Shown piece by piece: positions 56,815 through 64,000 of a stretch of 64,000 nucleotides of DNA (position 1 is the stretch's first letter; each line of letters starts with the position of its first letter). The notes beneath the pieces were generated by a model. That model made no database searches. It had not been told where the DNA came from and was given only the letters and a program-made list of their open reading frames with translations. The DNA is from Trichuris trichiura (taxonomy: Eukaryota > Nematoda > Enoplea > Trichinellida > Trichuridae), in assembly GCA_037903355.1 (NCBI GenBank), contig JBAJFE010000058.1, positions 1 through 64,000 of the forward strand. The letters run 5' to 3'. The position numbers and the translations under genes are program-made.

Positions 56815-58830
56815 TAGAGGAAAGGATAAAATGAAAGAGTAAAAAAAAGGGGAAAATGATAGAAAAGAGGCGTTGAAAAGGGAAGAAAAAGAAAAAGGAA
56901 AAACGATTAGGGCACTGCCGGACGGGGGGATTTCCCAAGACACCGTCGAGCTCTATTATTGGCCCTGTGCAGACGATTCGTATAATCGGCAGCAGTTCGT
57001 GGCCCTGATAATAGTAGTCCTGGAGTCGTTAACTCCGGTGCCAATGTCTCTGTTAATGTCTGAGTTAAACCTTACGTAAAATGCTTCTTTTATCTTTCTA
57101 ATCATAAAGTGCCTTTCCTTACACAGCACCTTCGCACACACTTGACCCGTGCGTTGCGTTGCATGCTGCGTTGCCAACGTCTGGATGGCCTGCTCCATAG
57201 CATTTCTCGGATCAAGCGTTGGCGGACGCCACGTGATATATCGGACGATTCTCCGTTCAGTCAGTTAACTGCTTTCCTGTACATCGTTAAGGACTCCATG
57301 TGCTCCTGGAACCTATGTGCCAACGTGTTGCCTGTTTCCCCAATATATGAGATCGAACATTCACATTTTATTTCGTAGACCACCCCAAGGCATTGGCCCA
57401 GTGGTACCTTTCCTTTGAACAATACCATGAAGCCCAATCTACTCCCAAGTCTTTCAGTTTTTTCTCCCAGGCCTGCGTTATATGGGAGGGTGAAGCGTAC
57501 CCTTGAAACAGGTCTTTTTACTCTTGTTCTGCCCTCTAGTTTCTGCCAAAATATTCAGTCGATGAAATGGACAGAGTACCTGTTTTCCGTAATTGTTTTC
57601 TGCAAATACTCAAGTTCTTGCCCCAAGCAATCCTGATCACAAATGGCCAATGCGCGGTTCGCCATACCATCCAGTATTCCCGTCATAACGTGTCCTGGAC
57701 GATGTGAAGTGAAATCCACATATTTGTCGCAGTCCGTTAATTTTCAGTAAGTTGTGGTTTTCGTGCTCACCAGGGAGCGAATAATAAGGATGTCCAGAAA
57801 TGGAATTTTTCGCTCTGCCTCTTTTTCAATCGCTCACAGGGAAGTAGAAAAATCACAATTTACCGGAAACCAACGCGCTCCGGCAAATATGTGGAGTTTA
57901 CATCACATCATCCGCGACACGTTATAACGGGAATACTGGATGGTCTAATGGACCGCGCATTGGCCATTAGTGATCAGGATTACTTGGGGCAAGAACTTGA
58001 GTATTTGCGGAAAACAATTACGGAGAATGGGTACCCCGTCCATTTCATCGACTCAATATTTTGGCGAAAACTAGAGGGCAAAACAAGAGTGAAAAAACCT
58101 GCTTCAAGGGTACGCTTCATCCTCCCGTACAGCGCAGGCCTGGGAGCAAAAATTGAAAGACCTGGGAACAGATTGGGCTTCATAACATGGTTCAAACGAA
58201 ACGTACCACAGGACCAACGCCTTGGGGTGGTCTACGAAATAAAATGTGAATGTTCGGTCTCATAATATTTGGGAAACAGGCAACGCGTTGGCACAAAGGT
58301 TCCAGGAACACATGGAGTCCTTAACGAGGTACAGGAATGCACTTAACTGACTGAACGGAGAATCGCCCGATATATCACGTGGACGTCGGCCAACGCTTGA
58401 TCCGAGAGATGCTATGGAGCAGGCCATCCAGGCGTTGGCAAAAACGCAGCATGCAACGCAATGCACGGGTCTAGTGTGTGCGAAGGTGCTGTGTAAGGAA
58501 AGGCACTTTATGATTAGAAAGATAAAAGGAGCATTGTACATAAAGTTTAACTCAGACATTAACAGGGACATTGGCACTGCAGTTAGCGACTCCAGGACTA
58601 CCATTATCAGGGCCATGAACTGCTGCCGATTATACGAATAGTCTGCACAGGGCCAATAATGGTGCCCGACGGTGTCTTGAGAAATCCTCTGGTCCCGCAG
58701 TACCCTAATCGTTTTTCCTCCTCCTTTTTCTTTCCTTTTCAGCCCCTCCTTTCTATCTTCTTTTTCTTCCTCTCCTTTTTTACCCTTTCTTTTTGTCCTT
58801 TTCCTTTTTTTTACGAAGAACTCCACCCCA
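56815..58830. mobile_element. PLE-3 head-to-head truncated pair
   Basis: The minus half (57840 down to 56880) reads GVVYEIKCECSISYIGETGN then TLAHRFQEHMESL, a good GIY-YIG core. The plus half (57841-58690) carries FTSHHPRHVITGILDGLMDR, ALAISDQDYLGQELEYLRKT and GVVYEIKCECSVS, then breaks. The copies meet near 57840. Each terminates in a purine- or pyrimidine-rich tract. No RT core is present. The layout repeats that of PLE-2 and of the 22.9-24.3 kb pair. Confidence 0.85.
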
Positions 58831-59027
58831 TATCCCTTTGCATCCTCTTACTCCTAACTTTCCCACTGACTCCCTTTTGAATTTTGTAACTCGTTTAGAA
58901 ACCTCCGAAGACTCCTGCGTTTTAAAGCACTTGGTCCGACTAGTGCTACGCCATGATTCGCTTTGCCATTTTTGACGCGCTGAAGACGCCATTTCGCTTT
59001 AGTACGAATTACACTAAAAACTAGATA

Positions 59028-61776
59028 ATCTGAACCCTCGATTATGAGAATCTACCAGGAAGCTCAAAAATCCAGATTTTATGTAAAACAAAATACATTG
59101 CGTCGATTTGTTGGAAATCCAGCTCTGAAGCTATCCCCAGTGAGCGTCACGCCACACTTGGGAGGAATGCGACCCAAACTAAAAGGCATCCGGCCTCTTT
59201 CTTAAACGTTAACGTCATTGTTTCGCAGGGGAACGAAAAAAAGGTTGAGATGAGAAAAGTAGCCTGAAGGTTTGATTGAACCAAAAAACAGGACGGATAT
59301 TCAGTTGGAAGCCCACAATCAAAGAAAGAATCAGGGAAGACGATTACTGAGGGGTTCGCTACCGAATAAAAGAGCAAGCGAGTCCTGCAGTCCACCAATA
59401 ACCTTTTGGAAGGAACTGCAGAGATCCAAACTGAAGAAAGGCAGCAATGACTAAATGAACAGCGGGAATCACTAACTTTATGCTCCCACCATGGGGGCAA
59501 GCTATGTTAGTCAACCTAAGTCAGTGTACACCCAAACATTCGCCGTCTTAATCGACCGTTTTTCCATTAAACTGTTGTTCCTATTTTCTTGACCTGCGCC
59601 ACATATTACAGCTGATTACTTTGAAGGCTGCTGATTCTAAAACATAGTGAGAACCTTTTACTAAATTGTGTTTGATGTAAGTTTTTCATCCCCTTTTCTA
59701 TCCTAGATTTGTAACATTTCTCAGTTAAACATGTTAGGGAAAATGCGTCTTACTCTAGTTAAACATAAGATGAGCAATACTAGAAGCTTTGAATGGGATT
59801 AAGTGGAAGCTTTCTTTAGCTGAATAATATGACTTCGCACTCCAACAATTTCTAACACCAAGAACGCATCAAAATGATTGCGAAATGGTTTATTCCCCGT
59901 TGAACACAACAAAATTGGAACGGAGCTTTCGCAAACGGTCTGTTTTCGTCTTCAGCGAATGTTAAGGCACAGACTGTGCGGAAACGGACAGCTTCTGAAA
60001 GCTTCGATTCAATTTCGTTAAGCTCAACTGTTTTTGGGAGAACTGCGGAATAAACTGTTTTTTAAACATTTTTATCAATTACGACAACCCAGTTTGAAAA
60101 AAACGTACATTTTCAAAGTGATCAAGAAGAAGGTTGAAAGCGTTAGGAAATTTCCGCACAGTTTACGAGAGAAGGCGGAAGCTTAGAGCTAAAACGTACG
60201 AAAATAATACGTTAAGATAAGCTTTTAGAAACCCTCTACTTGTGGTCTTCACAAAAACATGTACCTAGACAACAAGCATTTGGCCCCTTACGGTGCGAAG
60301 AGCACTGCACATGAACGTGAGACTAAACGAACATGAAAATTTTAAAGCTGCTCTGGTTGGATTACGAACTTTAAAAAACGGTACGGTATTCAGAAACTTG
60401 CGATTCGTGGAAAAAAGCTATCAGCAGATGCAACCTTAACCAGCAATTTTAGGAAAGAACTGAACCGATATCTAGAAAAAGAGATGCACGATGATGGGGT
60501 TCATGAAGTCGTTGAAACTGGGACGAATTGCATAGCGCTTCCAAACGGGACGTTAGTTTCTCTTCACGAGCATTCTTCGTTAGAATGCAAAGCAAGTTAA
60601 AGGGCACTTCCCTGATAACCTCTGCTAACTCATAGGCGAAAGATCAAGTTCCGCTTTTTATGATGATAAAATCAAGAAACGCTAGTGTTTGGAATACCCA
60701 AAGTTTCTTCCCGTTGTTTAGGCAGTCAGGGAAAAGGATAGGTAAACAGTGAAACCTTCAAGCAGTGGTTGAAAAGCGCAGTGACCCCCGAAGCAAAGGA
60801 TTACTGAAGACTACCAGTTAAAGTGGTAAAGCGCTGCTGTTAAGCAACAATGCTTCGCACCCATTCGCAAAATCATTTGGCAGCGTTGACGAACTTTTGA
60901 CTGTCAAGTTACTGCCACCTACTGTGACATCATTAGTGCAGTCAATAGATCAAGGGGTAATTGCAACTTTTAAGCGGCTGTAGTGAAAAGAACTTTGCCA
61001 TCACCTTCCAATGTCAAAGGAATAATTCTCTTATCGGCCCTTACAAGAAAATGACATTGAAAGATTGCTATTACAATATGAAATTGTTGCAACAGTGCTA
61101 GGAAACTGCCGCCAAAACACACGCTATCAGGAGCGGCGCATAGCACAGAAGTAAAAAGCTACGCGCGGGCCATTAGTCACTGCACAAGAAGAACTGACAG
61201 ATCGCACACCTTGTTAAGAACGATGCTTTTTTACCTTTGTTCCGTTCGCTCACTCTCTTTGTGCGTGCTCGTTTGGACCTGTTGTTTACTCTGCTTCACT
61301 GCAATTACTAATATTGAACCATCTTCGCTTTGCGCTCGATGCGTGCCAGCCAAAAATATCAACCCCTTTCAACAAACAGCATTAAATTTACGCGAGACAG
61401 AAAAGAATAAAAGATAGTTCTACGATGCTGAATTGTTAGTAAACGTATTCACTTCGCCCGCCACGGCGTAGTGGTTCGAAAGGCAACAGTTATGACTCAA
61501 AAAAAATTCTACGTTCAAAAAGCAACCGTAACTTGGGTCGTAAACAAACGGAGGACAGCGTTTAAGCAAGCCTGTAAAACAGGTTTTTGTAATTTTTCGG
61601 AGTAACTTTGGTGGCACAAATTCTAGCAGGATACTTTCGAAAGATAGAGCTGACAGTAAGTAAATTAAAAAATAGAGAAAAAACCAGCAAACAAAACAAA
61701 TCACTCTGGTACCTGAATCTGCGACTATCCGAATTACTCCCTGAAATAATTACTTCAGATAATCGAGTTTCTACTG
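59028..61776 (+). mobile_element. Second Tigger copy, decayed, about 2.7 kb
   Basis: The right end ATAATCGAGTTTCTACTG is flanked by TA (61777-61778); the left end near 59028 (CTGAACCCTCGATTAT) is a poorer match. Internal text at 60380-61130 matches the interrupted Tigger at 31866-41262, for example LAIRGKKLSADAT-like, ETGTNCIALPNGTLVSLHEH, and LVQSIDQGVIATFKRL, the site where the PLE cluster sits in the other copy. Stops and frameshifts are frequent. A PLE-type hairpin motif at 59925-59955 (minus) suggests a PLE fragment inside. Confidence 0.75.
59925..59955 (-). ncRNA. PLE-type hairpin motif
   Basis: The minus strand reads CTGAAGAC, a weak hairpin, then GAAAGC. It lies within the second Tigger copy and probably marks a PLE end fragment (about 59880-60045). 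Confidence 0.45.
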
Positions 61777-61778
61777 TA

Positions 61779-62690
61779 TTTATTCAAATCATAGAACAAA
61801 CAAGCATCCGACCTTATGAATCAGAAAAACATCGTCCCACCTTGCAATGGGATGCACTGGATGTATATCAGCTTCTGTTCAAACGTTAACACGTAAGTAA
61901 CTTACACGCTCCTTCCTACCGTCAAACTGGTGATACTGTATGACTGATCGTGCATGTTCGTGCTTACCGTTCGCTCAATTCTTGGTGCTGTGCCGGATGG
62001 ATACAACTTCTTCATTTCTTGCACGTGAAAATGAGACGCTCCACGCTGAGTTTTCTCTTGCACGCAGTTTGGACCAGTTTGCTGAATCGTACGAAATCCT
62101 AACCAACTAGGAAGCTTTTATAGTGAACCCTTCGTTCAGCTTTTACGCTTTGAATTACTTTACCTCTAAAGCTGCCAAACATTTAGTCCTCGTTTTCAAT
62201 TCAAATGTGTTGGGCCACAGCAAGCATTGCTCGGCTCGCTGTGCAGCATTACGCGTGCAGTACTTTTCGACACCTGCAGTTTGACGCTCAACTGATCGTA
62301 CTGAAGAGACCGACGTCTGGATTATTACAGTTGTCAGTGGACAACCCTCTTTTGGATTGGGCTGGCGTACATTATATATCGCCAGCCATGTTTTGAAGAT
62401 TTGCTTTCGTGGGCGCCTTAGTCCTTATACTGGCACATTTCCTCCATGCTGTGCATTCGCAGGAGCCACATTTCCAGTGCTCTGCAACAATGTAGAGGTA
62501 ATTCTTGTATAACCCCATCTGGTACGGCGTTTTTGCTCATGCGAAATTTTACCAGCTGGAATGCGTGGGTGTTTGGCAGTCTCCCCTTGTTTTCATCTAC
62601 AGAGAGCAAGAACAGACCGCGCCCTGATCTTGTGTGCATTCTTCGCTAACGCACAAGGGAAGCACTGATTCTATTGCGACGATAACATTT
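61779..62690. other. Stretch without recognised genes
   Basis: ORFs at 62205-62396, 62418-62639 and 62446-62649 lack known motifs. No repeat boundary recognised. Confidence 0.3.
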
Positions 62691-62694
62691 ATGA

Positions 62695-63340
62695 TTAATA
62701 TTTAAGCTATACCCTCAGAATGACTGTTAAAAGCAATGTAGAAACCTGGAATGACGTATCGAAACAGTGTATTGACCGTATTTGGCGGAAGCTTATTCCA
62801 GATGTGATTTGCGATTTTTAAGACTCTCAATCATAAGCTGCGTTCAGTTGACAAACAGATTAGTCTTTGAAGAAGTGGAATGTCAGGACGATGGAGACAA
62901 TGTAAATGGCCAACGGGATGAGCTAAGTACCTGGCAGTTGCACGGAAAACAGAAGAAAGAGAAGAAGCGGATGACGAGGAAAATTAGAAAGTTCCGCCGT
63001 GACAGCAAACCACTGCTACTCTATCAGGAGCTATACGAACTATTGAACAGTGGTTACATTGGTTCGAAGACAGCGATTGGAATGCAGTACAAAGCAGAAT
63101 ATTTGTAAGAGTTAGCCGAGCTAGCTTGTAGCTATATAAGCTACTGCTGTACAAAAAAAGGTCATACGCGGAACAAAAGAACTCGAGTTTTGTTTTACTG
63201 CGATGAAGAAACATTCTGTGGTCAACATAGCGCTACCTTCTAAGTTTAAAAGGTCCTCAGTTGGCCTGTAACTAAGGATGGTGACCTAAAAACTGAGTCC
63301 AATGAATCTTCGTTTTTTTCTAGGTATGAGATAGTTCTTT
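62695..63340 (+). pseudogene. Tigger-like relic, inverted copy of 13.0-13.5 kb
   Basis: The plus strand reads NVETWNDVSKQCIDRIWRKL, like the late part of Tigger transposases (AWxxVxxxxIxxxWRKL), then an acidic and basic stretch (VECQDDGD) in an ORF of 108 codons (62782-63108). It is a diverged reverse complement of 13010-13480. Confidence 0.55.
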
Positions 63341-63639
63341 TAGAACTAAGAGGACCTGTTTCCATATGCTAAAGGCCCAAGCATGTCGCTCCTGAAAGAC
63401 ACTTCGAAATTTAGCCGCTCTAAAGAGTTCTCAATCGATCGTTCCATTGCTCCCTCCTTTTCTTCTTAAGTGTATCTGTAGAAACCAGAACAAACGCCCT
63501 ACTAGCAAATGAATGAGCAAGTTATTAGGCAATTCGCAGAAAACTATCGCAAGCAGCTTGTAAAATGCTCCAGTCCCATCGTCATCGTAGTGTACGGAGC
63601 AGGAGGTCACGGCGTCCTAAAAGCTATTTGCGATTGTTT

Positions 63640-63790
63640 TGTTAGAATTTATTAACAACTTGCCCATCTATTCGTTAGTAGGGTGTTTGTTCTGGTTTCT
63701 TACAGACACACAAGTAACGGGAAGAAGCTATGGAAAGATAAATAGAGACCTATCACCCCGTTATCAGACACCTGGTCTTTATCTAAAGAG
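63640..63790 (+). mobile_element. Penelope-like terminal module
   Basis: AACAACTTGCCCATCTATTC then GTTAGTAGGGTGTTTG and GGTTTCTTACAG resemble the CTCATCCATCCGTTGGTAG and TTTAATTTCAG modules of other PLE ends. Text after it (GGGAAGAAGCTATGGAAAGA) parallels the PLE-1 leader. Confidence 0.55.
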
Positions 63791-64000
63791 TTCTATCATA
63801 AAAGTTACCCTTTAATATGGCATCGCCATAAAGGGAGGGAACATGCTCAGATCTTGTGTATGAAGATTCATACCTTCGCTTGCCTAATGGTTGAGTAAAT
63901 AATTTAGATGGAGCATGATTCCATTCCCAAGGCAGCTTATTTACAATTTTTCTTCGTTGTTGTGTACAAGTAAGCAATCTATCTGACGTTTCTCCTAAAT

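Overview
This window is eukaryotic and almost certainly from an invertebrate animal. It holds a spliced NADPH-cytochrome P450 reductase gene with very short introns, and most of the rest is transposable elements of animal type: Penelope-like (PLE), Tigger/pogo, Merlin, hAT and one solo LTR. Host introns of 47-58 bp and scattered TTAGGC motifs fit a nematode, but the sequence does not prove this; other compact-intron invertebrates remain possible. No bacterial operons, CRISPR array, rRNA or convincing tRNA were seen.

Host genes. A complete 11-exon P450 reductase gene lies on the minus strand (46723 down to 511). Exons 1-8 (46723-44838) are separated by 47-58 bp introns and exons 9-11 (1124-511) by 50-51 bp introns. 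Between exons 8 and 9 sits one 43.7 kb intron (1125-44837). Joining the exons gives 2025 nt in frame (674 aa plus stop), the normal family length. Inside the giant intron, on the opposite strand, is an intact 166-aa PH-domain ORF (17340-17840). A short ORF starting at 46787 diverges from the reductase start codon.

Giant intron, low to high coordinates: a Merlin MITE (2409-3269); a nearly intact intron-containing Merlin transposon (4872-6858); a hAT MITE (7983-8462); several palindromic PLE end pairs (8.7, 10.2-10.7, 12.55-12.8, 14.0-14.5, 14.95-15.6, 19.1-19.4 kb); the PH gene; a pogo-type element (19951-21469); an inverted PLE pair (22.9-24.3 kb); a 5.3 kb pogo fold-back composite (24666-29950) carrying a Merlin MITE with a long TAC repeat; and a 12.7 kb nest built on a Tigger transposon (30415-43078). 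That Tigger copy is split by a hAT element, a 7.8 kb PLE cluster (itself split by a second PLE insertion), a hAT MITE, a solo LTR and a Tigger-like MITE.

Upstream of the reductase (46.7-64 kb) the same families recur as a pogo copy, a Tigger element split by a hAT MITE, a decayed Merlin, a third PLE family, a second Tigger copy and relics.

The most striking non-coding signal is a conserved RNA-like motif, CTGANGAC-hairpin-GAAAGC, in the terminal repeats of many unrelated PLE copies. The hairpin arms change in compensating pairs. It resembles a hammerhead ribozyme core but departs from the textbook form.
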